64,000 nucleotides of DNA from positions 349,624 to 413,623 of the forward strand of contig JADJYG010000003.1 of assembly GCA_016719895.1 (NCBI GenBank), written 5' to 3'. Shown one piece after another: positions 37,430-45,044 of this stretch; position 1 is the first letter of the stretch, and each line of letters starts with the position of its first letter. This stretch comes from Saprospirales bacterium (GTDB lineage: Bacteria; Bacteroidota; Bacteroidia; Chitinophagales; Saprospiraceae). The notes under the pieces are model-generated. The model did no database searches. It was not told where the DNA came from and saw only the letters and a program-made list of their open reading frames with translations. Both the position numbers and the translations under genes were made by a program.

Positions 37430-39094
37430 ATGAAACGAATACTGCTTTTTTGGCTGATGGCTGCTACCGTACCGGCAACGGCAACGGCCCAATGTATTGC
37501 CGGCAACTGCGTCAACGGGCAAGGCACCTTTGTGTATCCCTCCGGCGCCAAATACATCGGCAATTTTATAAACGGTGAAATCCACGGCATCGGTGTATGC
37601 TATTACACCGACGGCAGCAAATACAGCGGCGAATGGATGCATCGCTACCCCGACGGCAAGGGCACCAAAACCTACTCCGACGGCACCAAACGCACTGGAT
37701 TGTGGAAAAAGGGCAAACCGGTGGATGAGCACGGGAATATCCAGGAGGAGTACATCGCCGGGAAGAAAGAAGAACAACAGGACGACGGCACTAATATTCA
37801 GTCGGGCTGCCTGAGCGGCGACTGCAAAAACGGCGCCGGTATTTTTGCATACCCCGACGGCAGTAAATATGAAGGAAACTTTCTGCAGGGTGAATTTGAT
37901 GGCGACGGCACGTTTTACTTCGCCAATGGCGATAAATATGTAGGCGCGTTCAAAGATAATTTCCCCCATGGTACCGGCATCCGCCACCACGCCGACGGTA
38001 CGGTGGAAACCGGCGACTGGCGGGAAGGGGAATTTATCGGGTCCAGCCTCATTGAAAGCGGCCAAACCGGCTGCATACAGGGCGATTGTCAAAACGGCAA
38101 CGGCGCCTATATATTCAAGGAAGGATCGGCTAAGTATGTCGGTGATTTTCAGGATGGGCAGGCACAAGGCTTCGGCATTTGCACCTATGCCAACGGCGAC
38201 CGCTACCGCGGGGAGTGGGCCGAAGGCGCCTTCATGGGTAAAGGCACGCTTTACCTCCACGACGGCACCAATGTCACCGGCTTCTGGCGCGCCGGCGAAT
38301 TCGTTGGCAAAGAACAACCGACCGACTACCAGCCGACGTTCACGGAGCCGGCCCCGGCTGCTCCCGTGGAAATCGAAACCAAAGTTTGGGCCGTCGTTGT
38401 TGGCGTGGCGTCTTACGACCACATGCCCGTGCTCCGCTACACCGACGACGATGCCTACCGGTTCTACGCTTTTCTCAAAAGCCTGGAAGGGGGCGCCCTG
38501 CCAGATGAACAGGTGCGTATCCTGATCGACGAAGAGGCCACCCGCGAAAACATGATTACCAACATCCGGGAGGTTTTTGGCAAGGCCGGGCCCAATGACC
38601 TGGTTATGTTTTATTTTTCCGGGCATGGCCTCAACGGTTCTTTCCTGCCCATCGATTTCGATGGCTACAACAACAAAATCAACCACGAAGAAATCGCCGC
38701 GCTGTTCAACAAGTGCAACGCAAAATACAAACTCTGCCTGGCCGATGCCTGCCATTCCGGCAGCATCTTCGCTATGCGTTCGGGCGACACGGAGCCGGTG
38801 CTGGCGCAGTATTACCAAACCCTGTCGAAATCCGTTTCCGGCACCGCTCTGATCATGTCGTCGAAAGCGGATGAAACCTCGCTGGAATCGGCCGGCTTGC
38901 GCCAGGGTGTATTCAGCCATTTCCTCATCCGCGGTTTGAAAGGAGAGGCCGACAAGAATAAAGACAAGATCGTATCGGTGCAGGAAATTTACGAATTCAT
39001 CTACGAGAACGTACGCGCCTACACCGGCAACCGCCAAAGTCCCGTGATCAAAGGCAGTTATGACCCGGTGATGCCGGTGGCCGTGATTCGCTAA
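37430..39094 (+). CDS. Secreted MORN-repeat caspase-like protease
   Basis: A 554-residue protein with a signal peptide (MKRILLFWLMAATVPATATAQ), then three blocks each opening with a Cys pair (CIAGNCVNGQG, CLSGDCKNGAG, CIQGDCQNGNG) followed by MORN repeats (YVGAFKDNFPHGTG and similar; about nine in all), and a C-terminal caspase-type C14 domain from about residue 330. The catalytic dyad is H399 in YFSGHG and C441 in DACHSG. MORN repeats often bind lipid or form scaffolds. Export before cleavage is predicted from the leader, so the substrate is likely periplasmic or extracellular. No partner gene (gasdermin, CHAT substrate) is adjacent. Confidence 0.88.
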   Translation: MKRILLFWLMAATVPATATAQCIAGNCVNGQGTFVYPSGAKYIGNFINGEIHGIGVCYYTDGSKYSGEWMHRYPDGKGTKTYSDGTKRTGLWKKGKPVDEHGNIQEEYIAGKKEEQQDDGTNIQSGCLSGDCKNGAGIFAYPDGSKYEGNFLQGEFDGDGTFYFANGDKYVGAFKDNFPHGTGIRHHADGTVETGDWREGEFIGSSLIESGQTGCIQGDCQNGNGAYIFKEGSAKYVGDFQDGQAQGFGICTYANGDRYRGEWAEGAFMGKGTLYLHDGTNVTGFWRAGEFVGKEQPTDYQPTFTEPAPAAPVEIETKVWAVVVGVASYDHMPVLRYTDDDAYRFYAFLKSLEGGALPDEQVRILIDEEATRENMITNIREVFGKAGPNDLVMFYFSGHGLNGSFLPIDFDGYNNKINHEEIAALFNKCNAKYKLCLADACHSGSIFAMRSGDTEPVLAQYYQTLSKSVSGTALIMSSKADETSLESAGLRQGVFSHFLIRGLKGEADKNKDKIVSVQEIYEFIYENVRAYTGNRQSPVIKGSYDPVMPVAVIR

Positions 39095-39335
39095 TTTTGG
39101 CAAATGAGCGCCGCTCGGACGGTTTTTTTTATCTTTTTTTCCGCTTCGGAATTTTTTTTTAAAAAAAACAGGCTTAAAAAATTAGTTTTTTTTCAACAAA
39201 TCGCTTGTTTTTTATGTCGCAAATCCGACATTATAAAAAATATAACATTGATAATCAGATATTTAATATTATTGGTTATATGGATTTGTGAAAAAAAAGT
39301 CTAACAAATGCCTCAACAAACGCCTTTTTTTGTCC

Positions 39336-39366
39336 TTTGTTTGCGAAACAATGTCTTGCACTTTTG
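39336..39366 (+). promoter_or_regulatory. Promoter of small RNA copy 1
   Basis: TTTG (39336-39339), 19-base spacer, CACTTTTG (39359-39366): near-perfect to the Bacteroidota consensus. Confidence 0.7.
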
Positions 39367-39370
39367 TATC

Positions 39371-39495
39371 GTTAATGAAAGGCAACGGCGGCGATTGATG
39401 ATGAAGCGGTACCTCATTAACCACAACTTTGAGACTTTTCATGAGATTATACGGGAAACCGCCGCGGCGCAAACGAGCGCCGCGGTTTTTTTTTT
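39371..39495 (+). ncRNA. Tandem small RNA, copy 1
   Basis: Predicted transcript of about 125 nt with no open frame of note. The 5' stem is GTTAATGA (39371-39378) with TCATTAAC (39414-39421), enclosing a 35-nt loop containing CAACGGCG and GAAGCGG. A 15-nt linker leads to the invariant word TTTCATGAGATTA (39437-39449). The terminator stem CCGCGGCGC (39462-39470) and GCGCCGCGG (39477-39485) has the hexaloop AAACGA and ten T. Three related genes follow on the same strand. Role unknown. Confidence 0.75.
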
Positions 39496-39854
39496 GCCCC
39501 TACGCAATCGGGGCAGGGCCCGGTCCATTCTGCTTTCGGACTTGAACATTGCAAATTGGTCATTGAACATTGATCATTTTTGAATTTATAAATTTCTAAA
39601 ATGACCGTATGGCCGACATTTTTTGGGGCCTGTCGGCAGGCATTTTTCTACTTGTGCATTTCCGGAATGAAAATTTGAAAAAAAATACACTCCAAAAAAT
39701 AAATTTTTATCAACAAATCAAAAAATAGATCCCTTTTTTTAAACACAATTTAATTTTATATTATCCTGATTATCTGAATATTATATCTAATTAGCACAAA
39801 AATATTGTCTGTAAGCACCAAAACAACCCTGTCAACAAACGCTTTTTTTTGTAC
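39496..39854. other. Intergenic spacer between small RNA copies 1 and 2
   Basis: AT-rich, no coding signal. Just after copy 1 a GCCCC...GGGGC hairpin (39496-39514) is possible. At 39543-39580 the word GAACATTG recurs with GGTCATT. Poly-A/T runs fill the rest. The spacer shares TCAACAAACGC upstream and TTGCCCCTAC downstream with the copy 1 and 2 genes, so these two arose by duplication of a larger unit. Confidence 0.5.
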
Positions 39855-39885
39855 TTTGCCACTGGTCGGATGTGCTGCACTTTTG
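39855..39885 (+). promoter_or_regulatory. Promoter of small RNA copy 2
   Basis: TTTG (39855-39858), 19-base spacer, CACTTTTG (39878-39885); identical elements and spacing to copy 1, though the spacer sequence differs. Confidence 0.7.
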
Positions 39886-39889
39886 TAAC

Positions 39890-40015
39890 GTCAATGAAAG
39901 ACAACGGCGCTGAACTGAAAAGAAGCGGCAAACATTGACCAACAAATTCGAGACTTTTCATGAGATTATATACGGGAAACCGCCGCGGCACAAACGAGTG
40001 CCGCGGTTTTTTTTT
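39890..40015 (+). ncRNA. Tandem small RNA, copy 2
   Basis: Predicted transcript of about 126 nt. 5' stem GTCAATG (39890-39896) with CATTGAC (39933-39939); the third pair is C-G where copy 1 has T-A, a compensatory change. Loop again contains CAACGGCG and GAAGCGG. Invariant word at 39956-39968. Terminator CCGCGGCAC (39983-39991) with GTGCCGCGG (39998-40006), again compensatory relative to copy 1, loop AAACGA, nine T. Confidence 0.75.
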
Positions 40016-40261
40016 GCCCCTACCCCTGGTGCCTGCGTTCCCGGTTTAATTGGACTACCGCGCGATTTTATTTTCAAAACCGGGCGCCCTGTTCCAATCT
40101 ATCGCTCCGTTTTTGCCGGTGAGTCCATATTTTTTGAAAAAATTTACGATTATTAAGTACTTGATAATCAATATAAATTTAATTTTTATTGCGTTTTTAT
40201 ATGAGAAAACACAATCTTTTCTTAGCACTTTTTTGTCCTATACACCCGATTCGTTCCACTG

Positions 40262-40269
40262 CATCTTTG
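40262..40269 (+). promoter_or_regulatory. -7 element of small RNA copy 3
   Basis: CATCTTTG at 40262-40269, five bases before the 5' stem as in copies 1 and 2. No TTTG is found 19 bases upstream (nearest is 26 bases away), so this promoter looks weaker. Confidence 0.45.
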
Positions 40270-40273
40270 TACT

Positions 40274-40419
40274 GTCAATGCGAAAGAGCAGTAGAGTAGT
40301 AAGGCAGAACGCAAACAAGCGGAAAGCCGCATTGACCACCTGTTTTGCACTTTTCATGAGATTATTATAGACTAGAATATGGGCCGCGGCGCAAATGAGC
40401 GCTGCGGCCCGTTTTCTTT
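40274..40419 (+). ncRNA. Tandem small RNA, copy 3
   Basis: Predicted transcript of about 146 nt. 5' stem GTCAATGCG (40274-40282) with CGCATTGAC (40328-40336), loop longer than in copies 1 and 2 and carrying an extra GCGG-AAAG-CCGC hairpin (40319-40330, mutually exclusive with part of the main stem). Invariant word at 40352-40364. Terminator GGGCCGCGGCGC (40381-40392) with GCGCTGCGGCCC (40399-40410, one G-U), loop AAATGA, then GTTTTCTTT, a weaker T tract. Confidence 0.7.
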
Positions 40420-40562
40420 ACTGGATTAGCGCTAAAAAATAGAATTTGAAGCGGACAAATTATATCCTTTTTTAAGGATATAATAAACTAAAAATAAGCA
40501 GGTTATTTTAATTTATTTGCTAAATCAAAAATTGAATAATAACAAATAATGCGGAAATATCC

Positions 40563-40593
40563 TTTAATTCATAAAATATGTTTTGCATCTTTG
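40563..40593 (+). promoter_or_regulatory. Promoter of small RNA copy 4
   Basis: TTTA (40563-40566), 19-base spacer, CATCTTTG (40586-40593). Confidence 0.6.
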
Positions 40594-40597
40594 TGAG

Positions 40598-40729
40598 GAC
40601 AAGGGTCCTTGAAAAGTAACTCCACATTGGGGCCTTGTACGGTTAGCGTATTTCATGAGATTACCGCTAGACTTGGCTTGAAGCGGAGGCCAGGGTGCGA
40701 AAGAGCGCCCTGGCCTCCGCTCTTTTTTT
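40598..40729 (+). ncRNA. Tandem small RNA, copy 4 (diverged)
   Basis: Predicted transcript of about 132 nt. The 5' stem has a wholly different sequence, ACAAGG (40599-40604) with CCTTGT (40633-40638), yet the same position and size as in the other copies. A competing hairpin AGGAC-AAGG-GTCCT lies at 40596-40609. Invariant word at 40651-40663. Terminator is a 17-bp stem (40682-40698 with 40705-40721, one G-U), loop GAAAGA, seven T. It ends 28 bases before the recQ stop, converging on that gene. Confidence 0.7.
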
Positions 40730-40757
40730 GAAATAGCCCAGATCAGCCCCCCCTTGC

Positions 40758-42911
40758 TTAGCGCTGACGAAGCCACTTTTTTCGTTGGGCATCGGCTATG
40801 GCGAACCGAATAGATTCGTAGGACAAGCGCTGTTCAAAATGCTCATAAATGTCTTTCAACTGGTAAGGCTCTTCAAAAAGCGGCAATGCTCCTTGTACCA
40901 GGTCAATTGCTTCAGGCGACGCCCAGCGGCTGATGTCGACCTGTTCGCCCCGCTCATACATGGCGGCCAGGTGGCTCAATACGGTCACTGGACTTATCGC
41001 CCGCATGCGGGCAATTTCTTCCAGGGGGCGGCCCTCCCGAAACAGGTCCCAGGTGAGTAAATATGTATTGCCCGGAATACTATGCCCTTCCGAGGTCTTT
41101 TCGCGCACAAATCGGCGAATTTCTTCGATAAAGGCGTTGCCATAAAGTTGAAGTTTGCGTTCGCCAACACCACTGATGTACAACATGTCGGCATCGGTAA
41201 GCGGGCGTTTTTGCGCCATTTCCTCGAGTGTGGCATCGCTGAATACGAGATATGGCGGGATACCTTGTTGTTGGCCGGTTTTTCGGCGCAGGGCGGCCAG
41301 GCGCTCAAAGAGCGCGTCGCGCAGCGTTTGGGTGCGGCTGGGCGGCCGCAGGGTTGCGGCTTTTTCCGCTGCCTTTTCTTCCGGTTTTGGGGGCAGTGCC
41401 AGCCGTACCGCCTGTTTGTTATACAGGACGGCCTGCCCTGCCTCGGTCAGCTTCAGACAGCTATCCTCGTCGTAGGCGATTTCGATGAGGCCGTGATGGA
41501 GCATTTGCGACAACAGGAATTGCCATTCCTCAAAACTGTATTCCCGCCCGGCGCCATAGGTTTTGATCTGATGAAAGCCCTGTTGGAGAACCTCGCGGCG
41601 CTGGCTGCCGCGAAGCACATCGATCAGCATATGCATACCGGCCTTTTCCTCCATCCGGACCAGCGCAGAAAGCGCCTTTTGGGCAGCAGTGGTGCCATCG
41701 AACTGGCGGGGCGGATTCAGGCACACGTCGCAATTGCCGCAGTTTCGGTCATATACTTCACCAAAATAATGCAACACCGTTTTTCGCCGGCACACCGGGG
41801 CTTCGGCAAATTGATACATCCGGTTGAGCTTGGCTATTTTAAGGTCTTTCTGCTCCTGCGCAGCGTCGCCATCCTCAATCATTTGCCGGTAGTTCATCAC
41901 GTCCTGGTAGCTGAAAAACAACAGGGCTTTTGCCGGGAGGCCGTCTCTGCCGGCACGCCCAAGCTCCTGGTAGTACCCTTCGAGGTTACGCGGCAGGTTG
42001 TAGTGAATAATAAAACGCACATTACTTTTATCGATCCCCATGCCGAAAGCGATCGTGGCGCAAATGACCGGCACCCGGTCATTAATGAAATCTTCCTGCA
42101 CGCGATTGCGCTCCTGCGAGCCCATTTCTGCGTGATAAAATGCCGTTTTGAAGCCCCGGGCGTTCAGTTTTTCCGACAGGTCGGCGCAGGTTCGACGCCC
42201 CAGGCAAAAGATAATCCCCGACTGGCCGGGGTGTTTTTTCAGAAAATCCGCAATTTGTTCGAAGCGTTTCTGGCCGGGCCGAACCGCCATGGAGATATTG
42301 GGCCGGTCGAAAGAGGCTATAAAAACGGCAGGGTCCTGCAGTTGCAGCTGCGCGGCAATGTCCTTGCGGGTGAGTTTGTCGGCCGTAGCCGTGAGCGCCA
42401 GCACCGGCACATCCGGGAATTGTTCCTTCAGGAATTTCAACTGGGTGTATTCGGGCCGGAAATCGTGCCCCCAGGCAGAGATACAATGGGCTTCGTCAAT
42501 GGCGAAAAGGCTGATCTTCAGGCGCCGCAATAAGGGTTGAAAACCTTGAGACACCAGTTTCTCGGGGCTTACGTACAGGAGTTTTATACGCCCGGCCAGC
42601 AAGTCGTCCTCCACATCCCGGGTTTGATTGGGGGTTTGCATACTGTTGATAAACGCCGCCGGTGCGCCGTTGGCGAGCAGCCCTTCCACCTGGTCTTTCA
42701 TCAGGGCCAGGAGCGGACTGACCACAACGGCGGTCCCCTCCTGGGTGAGTGCAGGCACCTGAAAACAAATGCTCTTCCCACCACCTGTAGGCATCAGCAC
42801 GAGCACGTCGCGGCGATCGTACACCGCCTGAATGATCTCGGCCTGCAGTGGCCGGAAGGTATCGTACCCAAATACTTTTTTTAAGGCAATTTTCGCATGA
42901 TCAAGTGTCAC
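40758..42911 (-). CDS. recQ: ATP-dependent DNA helicase RecQ
   Basis: A 717-residue RecQ helicase: FGYDTFRPLQAEII (motif 0), LMPTGGGKSICFQVPAL (Walker A), DEAH-type IDEAHCISAWGHDFRPEY, motifs through ATIAFGMGIDKSNVRFIIHYNLPRNLEGYYQELGRAGRDG, then the RQC zinc site (CRRKTVLHYFGE...CGNCDVC), a winged helix and an HRDC domain (FERLAALRR...PLTDADMLYISGVGERK) plus a further C-terminal helical domain. It unwinds forked DNA in recombination and repair. GTG 42911 fits the usual N-terminus; TTG 42935 is possible. A -7 element for it lies at 42969-42976 on the minus strand. Confidence 0.95.
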   Translation of the reverse strand: MTLDHAKIALKKVFGYDTFRPLQAEIIQAVYDRRDVLVLMPTGGGKSICFQVPALTQEGTAVVVSPLLALMKDQVEGLLANGAPAAFINSMQTPNQTRDVEDDLLAGRIKLLYVSPEKLVSQGFQPLLRRLKISLFAIDEAHCISAWGHDFRPEYTQLKFLKEQFPDVPVLALTATADKLTRKDIAAQLQLQDPAVFIASFDRPNISMAVRPGQKRFEQIADFLKKHPGQSGIIFCLGRRTCADLSEKLNARGFKTAFYHAEMGSQERNRVQEDFINDRVPVICATIAFGMGIDKSNVRFIIHYNLPRNLEGYYQELGRAGRDGLPAKALLFFSYQDVMNYRQMIEDGDAAQEQKDLKIAKLNRMYQFAEAPVCRRKTVLHYFGEVYDRNCGNCDVCLNPPRQFDGTTAAQKALSALVRMEEKAGMHMLIDVLRGSQRREVLQQGFHQIKTYGAGREYSFEEWQFLLSQMLHHGLIEIAYDEDSCLKLTEAGQAVLYNKQAVRLALPPKPEEKAAEKAATLRPPSRTQTLRDALFERLAALRRKTGQQQGIPPYLVFSDATLEEMAQKRPLTDADMLYISGVGERKLQLYGNAFIEEIRRFVREKTSEGHSIPGNTYLLTWDLFREGRPLEEIARMRAISPVTVLSHLAAMYERGEQVDISRWASPEAIDLVQGALPLFEEPYQLKDIYEHFEQRLSYESIRFAIADAQRKKWLRQR

Positions 42912-42968
42912 GGTTCGCAGTATTAATACAGGCAATTCGGTTTAGCCAGGCCGGTACAGGGAGCTGGG

Positions 42969-43022
42969 CAAATATAAAACAAAAAAATTGTTTTAAAATA
43001 AAAACATTTTGTTTTATATTTG
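42969..43022. promoter_or_regulatory. Palindromic divergent promoter between recQ and a glucosaminidase-like gene
   Basis: CAAATATAAAACAAAA (42969-42984) and its exact complement (43007-43022) face each other; with the flanking G/C the match is 17 bp. Each outer end reads TATATTTG outward, a perfect -7 element for recQ on the minus strand and for the gene at 43100 on the plus strand. A TTTA lies 19 bases before the plus-strand element. Confidence 0.55.
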
Positions 43023-43099
43023 CACGATCAGATACCAATGGCAGGGTATGCTCCCAAAACCCGGTGAATTAAAGATTATTAACTTAAACTGCACCCGCC

Positions 43100-43756
43100 A
43101 TGATGCTGGAATTTATAAAAAAACGCTGGTTTACCCTTGCACTACTCCTGATTTTCGGTATTGCCCTGGCTCGAAAAAACTTGCATTTCGATATAAAACA
43201 GCCAAAGGCGCCGGCTATTCCGGAAAAACAAGAGAAATACACCCGGGAAACGCCCGCCAGCCAAAGTGCAGCGTTGCTCCATCTCGGCAATGACGGCGCC
43301 GCAGCACCCGCCCGGCTTCCCGAGATCAGTGATGCGACTGCCGTCGCCTTTTTGCGGCGCTTCAGCCGGGTAGCCGTGGCCGAACAACAAAAATTCGGCA
43401 TCCCGGCCTCCGTCATGCTTGCCAGCGCATACGTAAACAGCTTTGCAGGGCAGCGCAACTGCGCCCTGGAAGCCAACAATTTTCAGGCGGTGCGCTGCAC
43501 GGCGGAATGGGGCGGCCCCGTGGCTACACTCTCCGGCGCCTGCTTTCGCAAATACGAAACCGCTTGGGAAAGTATCCGGGACTTTAATCTGTATCTTCAA
43601 CAGCGCAATTGGTTTAATAAACTGAAAAAATCGGCAGGAGCGGATTGGCGGGCCTGGGCCAAAGGCCTTGCAACGCACCGGGCGTCGGATGTGGAAGACT
43701 TTGAAGCCGAATTAGTAAAAGTCATCGAGGCATACCGGCTGTTTGAACTGGATTAA
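43100..43756 (+). CDS. Membrane-anchored glucosaminidase-like protein lacking the catalytic Glu
   Basis: A 218-residue protein with an N-terminal membrane anchor (about 9-24) and a glucosaminidase (FlgJ/Acm2-type) domain from about 75. The helix that normally reads A-x-x-E-S-x-x-G is here AYVNSFAG, with N113 in place of the catalytic Glu, while the flanking FGIPASVMLAS, CALEANNFQAVRC and W-x-x-I-R-D-F-x-x-Y-L elements are kept. It may bind peptidoglycan without cutting it, or use another residue. ATG 43100 or 43103 both follow the divergent promoter. Confidence 0.75.
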   Translation: MMLEFIKKRWFTLALLLIFGIALARKNLHFDIKQPKAPAIPEKQEKYTRETPASQSAALLHLGNDGAAAPARLPEISDATAVAFLRRFSRVAVAEQQKFGIPASVMLASAYVNSFAGQRNCALEANNFQAVRCTAEWGGPVATLSGACFRKYETAWESIRDFNLYLQQRNWFNKLKKSAGADWRAWAKGLATHRASDVEDFEAELVKVIEAYRLFELD

Positions 43757-43813
43757 ACGGCAAGACTGCAACCCTCGTCAACAAATTTTTAACCAGTATT
43801 AACAACTTGAAAA

Positions 43814-43903
43814 ATGGCAACCTTTCATCCCTACCTCAACTTCCCGGGCAACACCGAAGAAGCCTTTCATTTCTACAAATCCGTATTTGGCGGAGAATTC
43901 GGC
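43814..43903 (+). pseudogene. N-terminal fragment of a VOC/PhnB-type protein
   Basis: MATFHPYLNFPGNTEEAFHFYKSVFGGEF is the N-terminus of the PhnB-like VOC family (normally about 140 residues). After residue 29 the frame continues for 33 unrelated residues and stops at 44002, overlapping the next gene. The rest of the domain is absent, so this is a remnant. Confidence 0.75.
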
Positions 43904-43998
43904 GTGCAATGGATTTTGCGAGGCGCGATTATTCAACTTTTTCCGTTTGCCGTTGTCGAAGGGGGGCTTGTCCCATTCAACAAAACAAATCAGCAAAC

Positions 43999-44868
43999 AT
44001 GAAACTCCGCCTCGTTTATTTGCTCTTTTTTGGCGCCCTGCTCACCGTCGTGCTGGCCGCTAATAAAAATGGGCGGGCATCGGAAGCCAAAAAAGGGAAT
44101 ACAGGCGCTCCGGGGGATGAAACAAACGCTAATGGCTCGCCCCGCACCTGCACCTATTGCCATTTTGGCGCTGCTGGCCCGGTTGTCTTTATCCACCTCC
44201 TCAATGCGATCGGCGACACGGTGACGCAGTATTTGCCCGGCCAACAATATACCGCCCGGGTATCTATTCAAAATTCCAATTCCAACCTCACCGGTTATGG
44301 CTTTCAAATGATCGCCCTGCGCGCTGCTGACAGCACTGATCTGCATGGCTTTTCCGACCCTGGCAACAACACGGTGAACAATTACAAACTGGCCACCATC
44401 GCCAACGGCCGCACCTACGCCGAACACGATAATGTGTCGGCAAGCACGCAGTTCAACGTAGTGTGGACCGCCCCGCAGGCCGGCGCCGGCTCCGTCACCT
44501 TTTTTGCTGCCGGCAATGCCGTGAACCGCAACGGCACTACCTCGGGCGATGGCGCTTCGAGCGGAATGCTACAGATTCAGGAAGGCCTGGCCTCTGCCAC
44601 CACCCAGGCGGAGGAGCACCCGGTCCGGCTGAACGTCTGGCCCAATCCGGTCGCGCAGACTGCGCGTATGGAAATAGTGGCAGAACAAGCGGAGGAGTAC
44701 CGTTTCAGGGTATTCGACTGCGCCGGACGGGTGGTGTGGCAATCTGCCCGCCAACTCCCCCCCGGGCGTTTCATGCTGGATGTACCGGTTGCCGGCTGGA
44801 CGCCCGGCATATACTTTTTAGAAGCAACAACCGGCACGGCGCGTAGGCTGGTGAAAGTTTTGAAATAA
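43999..44868 (+). CDS. Choice-of-anchor V protein with CxxCH motif and T9SS type A sorting domain
   Basis: A 289-residue exported protein: signal peptide ending at VVLAA, then GAPGDETNANGSPRTCTYCHFGAAG with a CxxCH that could bind haem c, a choice-of-anchor V/Reeler-like beta domain (about 60-200) and a type A sorting domain beginning LNVWPNPVAQTARMEI. It should be delivered to the cell surface by the type IX system. The ATG at 43999 opens the signal peptide; the longer open frame upstream overlaps the VOC remnant. Confidence 0.82.
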   Translation: MKLRLVYLLFFGALLTVVLAANKNGRASEAKKGNTGAPGDETNANGSPRTCTYCHFGAAGPVVFIHLLNAIGDTVTQYLPGQQYTARVSIQNSNSNLTGYGFQMIALRAADSTDLHGFSDPGNNTVNNYKLATIANGRTYAEHDNVSASTQFNVVWTAPQAGAGSVTFFAAGNAVNRNGTTSGDGASSGMLQIQEGLASATTQAEEHPVRLNVWPNPVAQTARMEIVAEQAEEYRFRVFDCAGRVVWQSARQLPPGRFMLDVPVAGWTPGIYFLEATTGTARRLVKVLK

Positions 44869-45002
44869 ACCGGCGCTTTATCCACGGCCCCCCCCCTATA
44901 TCGGCAAGGCATGTTCGGCATGCGCCCTTTCATTCTCGTAAAAATCATGCCCGACTCTGATTACTATCATTGATTTGTAAAACTCATTACCCTTTTTTTG
45001 CG

Positions 45003-45016
45003 AGTGAATATTCACT
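45003..45016. promoter_or_regulatory. Palindromic operator, TetR type
   Basis: AGTGAATATTCACT is a perfect 14-bp palindrome 28 bases before the start at 45045. The TGAATATTCA core is common in TetR-family operators, and a truncated TetR gene lies downstream in the same unit. Confidence 0.6.
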
Positions 45017-45044
45017 AACTTTTTAATTTTATATATCGAACACC

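Noticed and set aside
37388..39103. 571-residue frame antisense to the MORN-caspase gene
   Set aside because: It is a shadow created by GC-rich codon use; the sense strand has a signal peptide, repeats and catalytic motifs.
39935..40370. Short open frames across the small-RNA array (73 and 106 codons)
   Set aside because: They run through promoters, stems and terminators of the RNA genes, are AT-rich, and show no family similarity.
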